Positions 23,523 through 32,069 are shown, counted from the stretch's first letter. The stretch: 52,849 bases of DNA from an uncultured Clostridia bacterium (GCA_958436475.1 CAUBKG010000002.1:1-52849), one strand, 5' to 3'. Numbers and translations are program-made. The notes: generated by a model not told the origin, from the sequence alone.

Positions 23523-24107
23523 ATGAAAAAGCAGGAATTCCTGAAACACCTCAGCGCCGGAATGGCGGAGCTGCCGCTTCCGGAGCGGCACAAACGGATC
23601 AAAAAATACCGCGCGCAGCTGGAAGGCCGCCTGCGGCAGGGGGAAAGTGAAGAAGAAATCATTGCTGCCTTTCCGCCGCCCGAGGAAATCTGCCGGGAGG
23701 CGCTGGAGGAAGTCCCGGAACGGAGAAAGCCCCTCAGCGCCGCACAGAAGGCGATGCTCGCCGCGGCGGCGGTGCTGACTTCGCCTCTGTGGATTGGCGC
23801 GGCGCTGATCGCAGCGGGGGCGGCGCTCGTTTGTTATGTGCTTCTGTGGCTGTCTATCGCGGTCGTATTCCTGCTGGTGCTGGGGCTCGCGGTGGCGTTT
23901 GTGACCGGCATCGTTTCCTCCCTCATTTTCTTTCCCTCCAACGCCGCGGCCGGCGGCCTCCAGATGGGGCTGAGCCTCATCTGCGGGAGTCTTTCCGTTT
24001 TGCTTTTGGCGGCCGGGATCAAGCTCGTCGGCTGGGTGCGCAAGGCCGACCGGAAGATCAGGCGAAAAACAAAGGAATTTATCAGAAGGAGGATGGCCTC
24101 GCTATGA
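23523..24107 (+). CDS. DUF1700 membrane protein
   Basis: This 194-residue protein starts with a helical cytosolic domain (MKKQEFLKHLSAGMAELP...EEEIIAAFPPPEEICREAL), typical of DUF1700. It then has about four hydrophobic helices between 75 and 180. Such proteins are normally encoded between a PadR regulator and a DUF4097 protein in Firmicutes. Here the DUF4097 gene follows with a 4-base overlap, but no padR is adjacent. The start follows AAAGGGGGAG. Its role is unknown; membrane stress signalling has been suggested for the group. Confidence 0.87.
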   Translation: MKKQEFLKHLSAGMAELPLPERHKRIKKYRAQLEGRLRQGESEEEIIAAFPPPEEICREALEEVPERRKPLSAAQKAMLAAAAVLTSPLWIGAALIAAGAALVCYVLLWLSIAVVFLLVLGLAVAFVTGIVSSLIFFPSNAAAGGLQMGLSLICGSLSVLLLAAGIKLVGWVRKADRKIRRKTKEFIRRRMASL

Positions 24108-25021
24108 AGCTTGTAAAAAAAGTTTTGCTTGCTGCAAGTATCGTGCTGATCGTCGGCATTCTGATATCCAGTGCGTCGCTCGCGGTGGTGAACTGGGATT
24201 TGGCAAGGCTTTCCACCCAGCAGAATGTGGTCTCTAAGGTCTATCAGAACGGGCTTTCACAGCTTTCCGATATCTGGATCGGCACGGAGGATGTGGATAT
24301 CGAAATCGTTTCCACCACCGAGCCGCTTCTCACCATATCATACAACGAGCGGGAGCTCGAACCCTTCACCATCGTGGAGGAGAACGGCGTCCTCAGGATC
24401 GATAAAACCGAAAGCGCAAAGCTCAAAAAAACGGCCAGCCTCGGCTGGTTCGATCATATCAACCTCAAAATGAAGATCGAAGTGCCAACCCGCTATGCGG
24501 GAAGCATCCATGTGGATACCACTAGCATCAACCTGAAGATCCGGAAGCTCGAGCATCTCGATGAGATCGTTTGCAATACCACGAGCGGGTCTATGGCCTT
24601 CTCCGACCTGAGCGCGCAGTCCATTTCCCTCAGGAGCGACAACAGCCGGGTCCAGTTTGACGACGTCGTGACGGACGGCTCCGTGGAAGTGGTCACCAGC
24701 AACGGCCCGATCGACGCACGCGGCCTCGCCGCCCCCCAAATCGGCCTCGAAACCACCAACGGCAAGATTTATGTGGATAAGCTCGAATCGAAATCGATTC
24801 TTCTGCAAACCACCAACGGCAAGATCCGTGGTTACATTAACGGAAACGAAGAGGATTATACCATTCGCGCCCAGACCGTGCAGGGCAAAAACAATCTAGA
24901 AGACAGGGAAGGAAACACCGCGAAAAAGCTCGAGGCATATTCCGTGAACGGCGGCATCGATATTACCTTTGAAAAGGAGCTGCCCCGGGCGGAGAAGGCG
25001 ATGGACGTCGCGGAAGAATAG
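24104..25021 (+). CDS. DUF4097 beta-helix-like membrane-anchored protein
   Basis: This 305-residue protein has an N-terminal membrane helix (about 5-28). A long repetitive beta region (about 50-295) follows, with recurring TTSGSMAFSDL, TSNGPIDARGL, TTNGKIYVDKL and TTNGKIRGYI units of about 20 residues, typical of DUF4097/DUF4098 beta-solenoids. It probably faces the outside of the membrane. AAGGAGG precedes ATG 24104, which overlaps the DUF1700 stop. The molecular function is unknown. Confidence 0.87.
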   Translation: MKLVKKVLLAASIVLIVGILISSASLAVVNWDLARLSTQQNVVSKVYQNGLSQLSDIWIGTEDVDIEIVSTTEPLLTISYNERELEPFTIVEENGVLRIDKTESAKLKKTASLGWFDHINLKMKIEVPTRYAGSIHVDTTSINLKIRKLEHLDEIVCNTTSGSMAFSDLSAQSISLRSDNSRVQFDDVVTDGSVEVVTSNGPIDARGLAAPQIGLETTNGKIYVDKLESKSILLQTTNGKIRGYINGNEEDYTIRAQTVQGKNNLEDREGNTAKKLEAYSVNGGIDITFEKELPRAEKAMDVAEE

Positions 25022-25044
25022 CATCGGTGAGCGATAGAAACAAA

Positions 25045-25080
25045 GAAAGCCCCGGATATTTTCCGGGGCTTTCCTATTTT
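25045..25080 (+). terminator. Terminator after the DUF4097 gene
   Basis: GAAAGCCCCGGA pairs with TCCGGGGCTTTC around a short AT loop, followed by a T-rich tract. Confidence 0.88.
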
Positions 25081-25224
25081 ATTGTTTCGCTGTTCATTCA
25101 CCGTGTGGAACGAGAACCTAAAATCCGAGTGCGGCTTCTAAGCCATAGCACCGAAAAACAGCCGCCGCTCCATTCTGCTGAAGCTGTTTCTGATGCTGCG
25201 TTTTATAAGGGTGTGGGGAAACGC

Positions 25225-25920
25225 CTATTCGCCACGGGTGGGGGCGGCCACCGCGCCGCCGAAGAGCATCGCGAGGAATACGATGCCGAGGACCGCGCAG
25301 CAGAGAAGGATGCTGAAGGTGCCCCAAATACGGCTGAGGAATGCGCCGCCCGCTGCGCCGATGCAAAAGGCGAAGATAATCATGAGATAGCGCGCCATAT
25401 TCCGCCCGGCCGGGCGGTCGCCGCTGAGAAAGCGGTAACACTGCTCCGCCGCGCTGCGCAGGTTCCCCGTACACATGGTGGAAGCATAGGGCAGGCCGCG
25501 TGTGGCGCGGAAGCTGTTCACCTGCAGGGAGCAGATGAAGGAAACGGTCACGTTAATGATCGCGTCTGGCGTTTCTGCCGGCAGAAAGCCCACCGCGCAC
25601 AGCAGCAGGATTTCCGCAAGCAGCACGATGTGCTGCCATTCCAGAAAAGCAGTGGCGGTGAAACGGTTTTTCAGCAGCTCGGTTATCAGCACCCCGGCAA
25701 AAAAGGCCCCCACGGGGATGAGGTAATAAAACGCGCCGAGGAAGTTTTTCTCTGCGAATTCGATTCCGAGCAAGACCAGGTTGCCCGTTTGGGCGTTGGC
25801 AAACACGCCGCCCCGCAGAAAATAGGTATATGCATCCAGAAATCCGCCCACAAAAGCGAGGCAGAGGCCGATGGCCAGCGTTTCATGGATGGGGGAATCG
25901 AACCGACGTTGTCTGTGCAA
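25225..25920 (-). CDS. DUF1275 (YoaK-family) membrane protein
   Basis: This 231-residue protein has about six membrane helices. The family hallmarks are GLCLAFVGGFLDAYTYFLRGGVFANAQTGN near the N-terminus (given here in part) and FRATRGLPYASTMCTGNLRS mid-protein. DUF1275 proteins are putative transporters or channels of unknown substrate. The TTG at 25920 is chosen because GGAAAGGAG lies 9 bases upstream on the minus strand; upstream in-frame codons run into MITE copy D. The promoter must lie in or beyond that repeat. The gene converges on the DUF4097 gene. Confidence 0.87.
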   Translation of the reverse strand: MHRQRRFDSPIHETLAIGLCLAFVGGFLDAYTYFLRGGVFANAQTGNLVLLGIEFAEKNFLGAFYYLIPVGAFFAGVLITELLKNRFTATAFLEWQHIVLLAEILLLCAVGFLPAETPDAIINVTVSFICSLQVNSFRATRGLPYASTMCTGNLRSAAEQCYRFLSGDRPAGRNMARYLMIIFAFCIGAAGGAFLSRIWGTFSILLCCAVLGIVFLAMLFGGAVAAPTRGE

Positions 25921-25951
25921 CCGGAACCGCTCCTTTCCAAAACGATATGTG

Positions 25952-26224
25952 TAGGCTGATACCATCCGAGTACCATGCGCCGCAAGCGAACCTTTTTGCC
26001 GCTTTCGGCGCTGCCGGTCATAGCAAGGCGCTGGGCCTTGCGGATTTCGCCGCCATGAAAGCAACAAAAATTTTTCGCTTGAGGCCGAAGATTTTTCGCG
26101 GGGAAAATGGAAAAGGCAGGGCAGCGGGCGTTTACGGGCTTGCTCGTGTATGAAAAAAACGCCCAGTAACCCTGCCCTTTTCAGGCTTCCGCGAAAACAC
26201 GTTGTATTCGGATGGTATCGCCTG
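25952..26224. repeat. MITE-like repeat, copy D (long, inverted)
   Basis: The outer 20 bases at each end match the family: GGCTGATACCATCCGAGTACC on the left and TTCGGATGGTATCGCC on the right. The copy lies in the opposite orientation to A-C and carries about 140 bp of extra interior. That extra part includes a GGCAGGG...CCCTGCC hairpin with T-runs. It lies directly upstream of the DUF1275 gene. Confidence 0.78.
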
Positions 26225-26324
26225 CATTTTCCGGCGCGCTCCGCAGCCGGAACGGCCAGCCTCCCCGGCGGCCGCATGCTCTCGGTTATTATAGCACTGT
26301 TGCGGCAAAAGTCCAGCAGGAGGG

Positions 26325-26355
26325 AAAAGAAAAAGCCCCGGCTAAAAGCCGGGGC
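26325..26355 (-). terminator. Terminator of rny
   Basis: On the minus strand GCCCCGGCT pairs with AGCCGGGGC around TTT, followed by TTTTTCTTTTCCC. Confidence 0.92.
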
Positions 26356-26367
26356 AATATGTCCGGT

Positions 26368-27924
26368 TTATTTTGCAAATTCGATGGTGCGGCTCTCGCG
26401 GATTACATGCACCTTGATCTGGCCTGGATAGCTCAGGTCCGCTTCGATTTTTTTCGCGACCTCGCGGGAGAGCAGGACCATCTGGTCGTCGCTCACCTGC
26501 TCCGGCTTTACCATGATGCGGATTTCGCGGCCGGCCTGGATGGCGAAGGATTTTTCCACGCCGTGGAAGGAGTTTGCGATTTCCTCCAGCTTTTCGAGAC
26601 GCTTGATGTAATTCTCGAGGTTCTCGCGGCGCGCGCCCGGGCGGGCGGCGGAGATGGCGTCGGCAGCCTGCACGAGGCAGGCGATAACGGTTTTCGCCTC
26701 AACGTCTCCGTGATGCGCGTGAATCGCGTGGATGACCGCTTCGCTTTCCTTATATTTGCGCGCGAGATCGACGCCGATCTGCACGTGGGAGCCTTCTACC
26801 TCATGGTCGATGGATTTGCCGAGGTCATGCAGCAGGCCGGCGCGCTTGGCAACCGCTACGTCCACGCCCAGTTCCGCCGCCATGATGCCGGCGAGATGGG
26901 AAACCTCCAGGGAATGGTTGAGCACGTTCTGGCCGTAGCTGGTGCGGTAAACCATACGGCCGAGCAGCTTGATTACCTCGGGGTGCACACCGTGCACGCC
27001 CGCTTCGATTACGGCGCGCTCTCCTTCCTGCTTGATGCGTACATCCACCTCGTGTTTTGCCTTATCCACCATTTCCTCGATGCGGGTGGGGTGGATGCGT
27101 CCGTCTGAAATGAGGCGTTCGAGCGCGATGCGCGCCACCTCGCGGCGGACCGGGTCAAAGCAGGAAAGGGTGATGGCTTCGGGCGTATCGTCAATAATAA
27201 GGTCCACGCCGGTGAGGGTTTCGAGGGAGCGGATGTTCCGCCCTTCGCGGCCGATGATGCGGCCCTTCATCTCATCGTTCGGCAGGGGAACGACCGAAAC
27301 CGTGGCTTCGGAGGAATGGTCCGCCGCGCAGCGCTGCACGGCCTGCGAGATGAGCTCCTTGGCCTTCTGGTCTACCTCGTCTTTGAACTGCTGTTCGAAA
27401 TCCATCACGCGGACGGCCTTTTCGTGCGTGAGCTCGCCGTCCAGATTGGTGAGGAGAAGGTCCTTCGCCTGCTCCATGGTGAGGCCGGAGATGCGTTCCA
27501 GCATCTCAAACTGGCTCTTCTTGACTTCTTCCGCCTCGGCCAGCTTTTCGTCTGCTTCCTTGTGCTTCTTTGCGAGCTTCGCCTCTTTTTCCTCGAGGGC
27601 GTCGAGCTTGCGGTCGAGCGATTCTTCCTTCTGCACGATACGGCGTTCCTGACGCTGCACCTCGCTGCGGCGCTCGCGCATTTCCTTTTCCGCATCGCTG
27701 CGGAGACGGTGGATTTCATCCTTTGCTTCGAGAAGGGTTTCTTTTTTCTTTGCTTCTGCCTGTTTGATAGCTTCGCTTACCATTCGTTTCGCTTCCTGCT
27801 CTGCGGAGCCAATGGCCGCTTCCGCCTGGCGTTTGCGATGATTTATCCCTAAAAAGAAAGCCAATATACCAAACACGATGCCGCTGCCGACTGCCGACAG
27901 CAGCGGAATAATAAATCCGGGCAT
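26368..27924 (-). CDS. rny: Ribonuclease Y
   Basis: This 518-residue membrane-tethered endoribonuclease initiates mRNA decay. It has an N-terminal membrane helix (about 4-24), a long charged coiled coil (about 28-150), and a KH domain with GRIIGREGRNIR (about 225-236). The HD domain follows, with NHSLEVSHLAG and HDLGK. All catalytic residues are present and the length is typical. The ATG at 27924 is preferred; AGGAGG lies 11 bases upstream, and a GTG four codons earlier is too close to that site. A clean sigma-A promoter lies about 100 bases upstream. Confidence 0.97.
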   Translation of the reverse strand: MPGFIIPLLSAVGSGIVFGILAFFLGINHRKRQAEAAIGSAEQEAKRMVSEAIKQAEAKKKETLLEAKDEIHRLRSDAEKEMRERRSEVQRQERRIVQKEESLDRKLDALEEKEAKLAKKHKEADEKLAEAEEVKKSQFEMLERISGLTMEQAKDLLLTNLDGELTHEKAVRVMDFEQQFKDEVDQKAKELISQAVQRCAADHSSEATVSVVPLPNDEMKGRIIGREGRNIRSLETLTGVDLIIDDTPEAITLSCFDPVRREVARIALERLISDGRIHPTRIEEMVDKAKHEVDVRIKQEGERAVIEAGVHGVHPEVIKLLGRMVYRTSYGQNVLNHSLEVSHLAGIMAAELGVDVAVAKRAGLLHDLGKSIDHEVEGSHVQIGVDLARKYKESEAVIHAIHAHHGDVEAKTVIACLVQAADAISAARPGARRENLENYIKRLEKLEEIANSFHGVEKSFAIQAGREIRIMVKPEQVSDDQMVLLSREVAKKIEADLSYPGQIKVHVIRESRTIEFAK

Positions 27925-28022
27925 TTTGCAATGCACCTCCTATATGAAAATCGCCTCTTTGTGGGCGGGGCGGCGTGAACCCCAATATATTGAATGCCCA
28001 TAATTACACCATTATCGTTACT

Positions 28023-28051
28023 ATTTTAATGCAATAAAGCGCATGTGTCAA
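28023..28051 (-). promoter_or_regulatory. Promoter of rny
   Basis: On the minus strand TTGACA (28051-28046), 17 bases and TAAAAT (28028-28023) form the promoter. Confidence 0.87.
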
Positions 28052-28169
28052 GAAAAAGTGTTCACAAAACTGAAAAGTTCCACAAATTCCGGAAGCCATA
28101 ACCCGCGAAAACCGCATAAAATTCACAGTTTTGCGGCCTTTCTCCCTGCCCGGGGAGTCAGAACGCTAA

Positions 28170-28197
28170 CAGCCCCGGCCCAAAAACGGCCGGGGCT
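28170..28197 (-). terminator. Hairpin downstream of the repeat-rich protein gene
   Basis: AGCCCCGGCC pairs with GGCCGGGGCT around a short loop. There is no long T-run on the minus strand, so termination may be incomplete. Confidence 0.6.
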
Positions 28198-28210
28198 GAA
28201 GTCTGCTGCG

Positions 28211-29026
28211 TCAGGAAACAAATTCGATTTGGAAATGGAGGAAAAGATCGTTGTCGATCAAATCCACGCGGCCCGAGGAGATGCTCTCCGGGTGAAGGAA
28301 GACCACGGCGTCTGTTTCGCTGGGCGTGAAGTTTGCCTGGGGCATATAGCCGCCGTCCGGCGTGCCGTCTTCATCCACGGAATCCATATAGCGGTAATAG
28401 ATGAGCTGCTTCACCTGGTAATCTCCGTACCAGTCTTTCAGATAAAATCCCTTCGTGAAGGTAACGCGGTTGTTTTCATAGGTGACGTCCGTGATGAGGT
28501 CGGGCATGGAAGCGGGATCGAAGGTGCCCTCGAAAACATTGCCGCTGACGCGCCGCACCGTTCCGAAGGGACCGCCGAGATTGATCACGTCGGGGTAGAC
28601 CTTCGTGGTGTCGGGCCCGTCCGATATGGGGGAGGTGGTATACTGTGGGTCGATGCCGCCGTTTTCCTTCGTCGGCACGAATTCGCCGTTCGGCAGGGTG
28701 GGGAGGATGTATCCGTCCGGCGTGGTGGGCCAGAGGCTGCCGTCTTCCCTCGTGGGGATGATATTTCCGTTCGGCGCGGTGGGGACCGGGTTGCCCTCGG
28801 AATCGGTGAGCGGCTCTTCGCGTTCTTTCGTAATCACGTTTCCGTTTGCATCCGTTGCAGGGTTGCCGTTCTCATCCGTTACCGTAACATACTTATCCGA
28901 GGGGGCTTCGCCGGAATTTCCCCGCGTGGAAAATACCACCGCGAGGACGATGCCGATCACGATCAGCACGGCCAGCCCGATGATCAGGTTGGTTTGCTTT
29001 TTGTCTTTTACCTCAATTGCTTTCAT
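28211..29026 (-). CDS. Membrane-anchored protein with Asn/Gly/Pro repeats
   Basis: This 271-residue protein has one membrane helix (about 13-33). A repetitive extracellular stalk (about 45-130) carries recurring DENGNP, DANGNV, DSEGNP, PNGNII, PDGYIL and PNGEFV units. A C-terminal domain (about 145-271) appears beta-rich with no recognised family. The stalk-plus-domain design suggests a surface protein that presents its C-terminal domain. The start at 29026 has GAGGTG upstream and a strong promoter at 29075-29103. It lies between rny and ymdB, usually neighbours, and is divergent from ymdB. The function is unknown. Confidence 0.75.
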   Translation of the reverse strand: MKAIEVKDKKQTNLIIGLAVLIVIGIVLAVVFSTRGNSGEAPSDKYVTVTDENGNPATDANGNVITKEREEPLTDSEGNPVPTAPNGNIIPTREDGSLWPTTPDGYILPTLPNGEFVPTKENGGIDPQYTTSPISDGPDTTKVYPDVINLGGPFGTVRRVSGNVFEGTFDPASMPDLITDVTYENNRVTFTKGFYLKDWYGDYQVKQLIYYRYMDSVDEDGTPDGGYMPQANFTPSETDAVVFLHPESISSGRVDLIDNDLFLHFQIEFVS

Positions 29027-29074
29027 AACAGCACCTCATGAAACCCCATAAATTTGACTGAAAAATGTATTTGA

Positions 29075-29103
29075 ATTATAACATTTTTCACAAATGAAGT
29101 CAA
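29075..29103 (-). promoter_or_regulatory. Promoter of the repeat-rich surface protein gene
   Basis: On the minus strand TTGACT (29103-29098), 17 bases and TATAAT (29080-29075) form the promoter. Confidence 0.87.
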
Positions 29104-29160
29104 AGGGAATCGCAGGCGGAAAAGCAGAGCGTAAATAGCCGGTGTATTGCCGGAAAATAT

Positions 29161-29268
29161 GTGATATAATAACCGCAAAGCGGTTATTATACTAGCCTTA
29201 TGCCCCCACGCCGCAGGAGCGGCGGGATGGGCAATTATACCATTCACGCTCCGCGTTCATGGTATAAT
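29161..29268. repeat. Hairpin-rich element, copy 1
   Basis: The first 76 bases are identical to 29420-29495. They contain ATAATAACCGC-AAA-GCGGTTATTAT (29166-29190) and a second hairpin with CGCCGC/GCGGCG and GCCC/GGGC pairings. A third hairpin follows, ATTATACCAT...ATGGTATAAT (29234-29268), with an inner ACGC/GCGT pair. Its stem sequence differs from copy 2 while the pairing is kept. Confidence 0.82.
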
Positions 29269-29419
29269 AACCCCACGGCGGCGCGGTGGAACGCGCCGGG
29301 GCGGCGCTGCCGCCCCCGAAAATCAGAGATTTTCCCCGTGTGAACATTTTACCATCAAAAGGCGGCGCTGCGGCGCCGCGCGCGGCAAAGCCGCTTACAA
29401 ACGCTGCGCGTTTGCTTTT
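29269..29419. other. Run of short hairpins between the two elements
   Basis: Successive near-perfect inverted repeats fill the spacer: GGCGCG/CGCGCC, GGGGCGGC-GCT-GCCGCCCC, AAAATC-AGA-GATTTT, GCGGC-AAA-GCCGC and AAACGC-TGC-GCGTTT. Many have 3-base loops. No gene is present. Confidence 0.7.
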
Positions 29420-29527
29420 GTGATATAATAACCGCAAAGCGGTTATTATACTAGCCTTATGCCCCCACGCCGCAGGAGCGGCGGGATGGGCAATTCTGCC
29501 GTTCGCACCACGTGCTCCCGGCAGAAT
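29420..29527. repeat. Hairpin-rich element, copy 2
   Basis: It repeats the 76-base core of copy 1 exactly and ends in ATTCTGCCG (29493-29501) paired with CGGCAGAAT (29519-29527). The inner GCAC/GTGC pair replaces ACGC/GCGT. Structure is conserved while sequence changes. Confidence 0.82.
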
Positions 29528-29633
29528 GCGTGCAAGGCATTCGGATATCCGCGCCACGGGGCTTAAAGAGGCCCTTCCAAGACATACTATAATGGATACA
29601 TGCGCCGCAGCCGGCGCGAAAGAGGGATGAAAC

Positions 29634-30419
29634 ATGAAAACAATCCGTGTGCTTGCGGTGGGAGACGTCGTCGGGAGCCGCGGCTGCGAGCTGCTGCGGC
29701 AGCGGCTGCCCGTTCTCAAAAAGCATTACGAAATAGACACAGTGATCGTCAACGGCGAAAACTCGGCGGACGGCAACGGCATCACGCCCCGGTCGGCGGA
29801 GCATATTTTTCAGTCGGGGGCGGACGTTATCACCACCGGAAACCACACCTTCCGCCGCCGGGAGATCTACGAGGAGCTGGACAGCAGCCCCTTTCTGCTG
29901 CGGCCCGGCAACTATCCTGATTCCGCGCCGGGGCGCGGCTGGTGCCTGCTCGACCGGGGGGCCTACCGGGTGGCGGTGCTGAACCTCCAGGGCGTGGTAT
30001 ATATGGAAAACCTGCGCTGCCCCTTTGAGGAGGCCGACCGCATGGTGCGCGAGGCAAAGGAGGCGGGAGCCGAGGCGGTGTTTGTGGATTTCCACGCGGA
30101 GGCCACCTCGGAAAAGAAGGCGATGGGTTTTTATCTGGACGGCCGCGTCACCGCGCTGTTCGGCACGCACACCCATGTGCAGACGGCCGATAACGATATC
30201 CTCCCCGGCGGCACCGGCTACATCACCGATCTCGGCATGACCGGCCCGAAGCTCTCCGTGCTGGGCGTGGAGCCGGAGCTCGCTATCCGGAAAATGAAGG
30301 AAAAGCTGCCCGTGCGGTTCGAGTATGCAGAAGGCCCCGTGTTCTTGAACGCCTGCCTCTTCACGGCGGACCTTACCACGGGGAAAACGCTCGAGACCGA
30401 GCGGCTGGTCATCGAATAG
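29634..30419 (+). CDS. YmdB-family metallophosphoesterase
   Basis: This 261-residue cytosolic phosphodiesterase is, in Bacillus, active on 2',3'-cyclic nucleotides and linked to RNase Y-dependent control of biofilm genes. The metal-binding motifs are intact: GDVVGSRG near the N-terminus, NGENSADGNG, TTGNHTFRR, FVDFHAEATSEK and FGTHTHVQTAD. The length is normal. The start follows AGAGGGATG, and a TATAAT at 29588-29593 may serve as its -10 element. It is divergent from the surface-protein gene and lies near rny, its usual partner. Confidence 0.94.
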   Translation: MKTIRVLAVGDVVGSRGCELLRQRLPVLKKHYEIDTVIVNGENSADGNGITPRSAEHIFQSGADVITTGNHTFRRREIYEELDSSPFLLRPGNYPDSAPGRGWCLLDRGAYRVAVLNLQGVVYMENLRCPFEEADRMVREAKEAGAEAVFVDFHAEATSEKKAMGFYLDGRVTALFGTHTHVQTADNDILPGGTGYITDLGMTGPKLSVLGVEPELAIRKMKEKLPVRFEYAEGPVFLNACLFTADLTTGKTLETERLVIE

Positions 30420-30424
30420 AAAAG

Positions 30425-30465
30425 GGCTCTTTTTCTTGAAAAGAGCAGGCAAAAGGTATATAATA
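30425..30465 (+). promoter_or_regulatory. Hairpin and promoter between ymdB and the solute-binding protein gene
   Basis: TTGAAA (30437-30442), 17 bases and TATAAT (30460-30465) form the promoter. A hairpin, GCTCTTTT...AAAAGAGC (30427-30447), overlaps the -35 element and may serve as the ymdB terminator. Confidence 0.78.
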
Positions 30466-30551
30466 AAAATTCAGAAAATTTTATGCTTCCGGCGCTTTTT
30501 TCGGCGCCGGCGCGTGTTTCATTCAAAACCAGAAAGAAAGGGGGGGCGTTT

Positions 30552-32069
30552 TTGCGAAAAGGAATTGCACTCTGCCTCGCCGCGCTGCTGCTCCTCTGCT
30601 CCTGCGGCAGGGGAAACGGGGGGGAAGAAGCCCCGGCAGCCACCGAACCGGCGACCCAAGGGACGGAAGCGCCCGGCCCGCTTTCCGAAAATGCGGTGAT
30701 CCTCGCCTTCAATGTGAACGACAGCCTCAACCCCTATACCGCGGCCAGCAAGCAAAACCAGGATCTTTCCACCCTTCTCTACGAGCCGCTCGTATATCTC
30801 AATGAAAATTTTGAAACGCAGCTGTGCCTTGCTAAAATCATTTCGGGCGAAGGCGTTTCCTATACCATCGCCCTGCGGGACGGCGCGGTTTTTTCAGACG
30901 GCACGGCCGTTCGCCCGAGCGACGTTGTGTATTCCTTCGGGCTTGCAAAGACGAATCCGAAATGGGCCGCCGGCCTGCAGCAGATCGCTTCCATGTCCGT
31001 GCGGCGGGGCGATATTTCCGTGACCCTCGCGTCGCCGAACGCCCTCTTCCAAAATCTGCTGGATTTTCCCATCATCAAGCAGGAGGGGGCGGAAAGCGGC
31101 ACTCCCGCGGGCAGCGGGCGGTATGTTTACCAGAAGAAGGATACCACGCCCCTCCTCACCGCGAACCCGCATTACAGCGGCGCGACGCCCGCGGTGGGAA
31201 CCATCCGCCTGGCCGACGTGCCGGACGATGAGGCTCTGCAGAACAGCCTGCAGATCGGCAGCATCACCACCTATTATACCGACCTTTCCGACTGCACCAT
31301 CCCCCGCCTCACCGGCAAGACCGCCCGCGTGAACCTGACGAATCTGGTTTATCTCGGCGTGAACGCTTCGCGCGGCGCGCTCGGAAACGAGGCGGTACGC
31401 CGGGCGGTTTCCAAGGCGGTGGACCGTGGAACGATTGCGCAGAAGGCGTATTATTCCTACGCCGCGGCGGCGACCGGCCCCCTTCCCCCCCAGTTTAAAA
31501 CGCTTGACATTTCCAGCGAAAGCTTTTATATTCAAAGTAAAGAAGAAGCCGCCGCCCTCCTGAAAGAGGCCGGGTTTACCGAAGAACGGGCGGACGGCGT
31601 CCGTATAAGCGGGCAGACGGCGCTTGAAGTCTCCCTTCTCGTCAATCAGGAAAACGCCTTCCGCACCATGGCGGCCTCCCTCCTGCAGCGCCAGCTGGAG
31701 GATGCGGGCTTTCGGGTGACGGTGGAATCGCTCCCCTTTGCGGAGTATTCGAACCGCATCAAAACAGGGAATTACGATTTATATATCGGTGAAATCCGCC
31801 TTTCGAACGATATGGACCTTTCCCCCCTTCTCGTTCAGGGCGGGGCCTCCAGCCATGGGCTGGCCATCGGGGCCGCCTCGGCGGCGTATGCGGGCTTGCG
31901 TTCCGGGGAAAGCGCGCCTTCCGCGTTCAAGGAGGCGTTTGAACAGTCTATGCCGTTTGTCCCGCTGATTTACCGCCAGGGGGTGCTCACCTATCCGAAC
32001 GAGGTGGGGACGGGCGTCCGCGCTTCGGTGAGCGATGTATATCTGAACATCGGCGGCTGGACGAAATAA
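30552..32069 (+). CDS. Peptide-type ABC transporter solute-binding lipoprotein
   Basis: This 505-residue protein belongs to the SBP_bac_5 (oligopeptide/nickel-binding) family. An N-terminal lipoprotein signal ends near a Cys in LLLLCSCG, followed by a Glu/Ala/Pro linker to about residue 45. Family features include DSLNPYTAASKQNQDLSTLLYEPL (shown in part), GVSYTIALRDGAVFSDG, and LGNEAVRRAVSKAVDR. The TTG at 30552 follows a GGGGGGG tract and begins the signal exactly. No permease or ATPase genes are adjacent, so it is an orphan binding protein that uses a transporter encoded elsewhere. It has its own promoter. Confidence 0.88.
   Translation: MRKGIALCLAALLLLCSCGRGNGGEEAPAATEPATQGTEAPGPLSENAVILAFNVNDSLNPYTAASKQNQDLSTLLYEPLVYLNENFETQLCLAKIISGEGVSYTIALRDGAVFSDGTAVRPSDVVYSFGLAKTNPKWAAGLQQIASMSVRRGDISVTLASPNALFQNLLDFPIIKQEGAESGTPAGSGRYVYQKKDTTPLLTANPHYSGATPAVGTIRLADVPDDEALQNSLQIGSITTYYTDLSDCTIPRLTGKTARVNLTNLVYLGVNASRGALGNEAVRRAVSKAVDRGTIAQKAYYSYAAAATGPLPPQFKTLDISSESFYIQSKEEAAALLKEAGFTEERADGVRISGQTALEVSLLVNQENAFRTMAASLLQRQLEDAGFRVTVESLPFAEYSNRIKTGNYDLYIGEIRLSNDMDLSPLLVQGGASSHGLAIGAASAAYAGLRSGESAPSAFKEAFEQSMPFVPLIYRQGVLTYPNEVGTGVRASVSDVYLNIGGWTK

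Noticed and set aside
25890..25920. Sequence on the minus strand resembling a tRNA T-arm and acceptor end (GTCGGTTCGATTCCCCCATC).
   Set aside because: No acceptor, D-arm or anticodon arm lies upstream. The bases encode the N-terminus of the DUF1275 protein, so the match is probably chance.
29161..29527. CRISPR array.
   Set aside because: There are only two long repeats, separated by 183 bases of hairpins, with no regular spacers and no cas genes.
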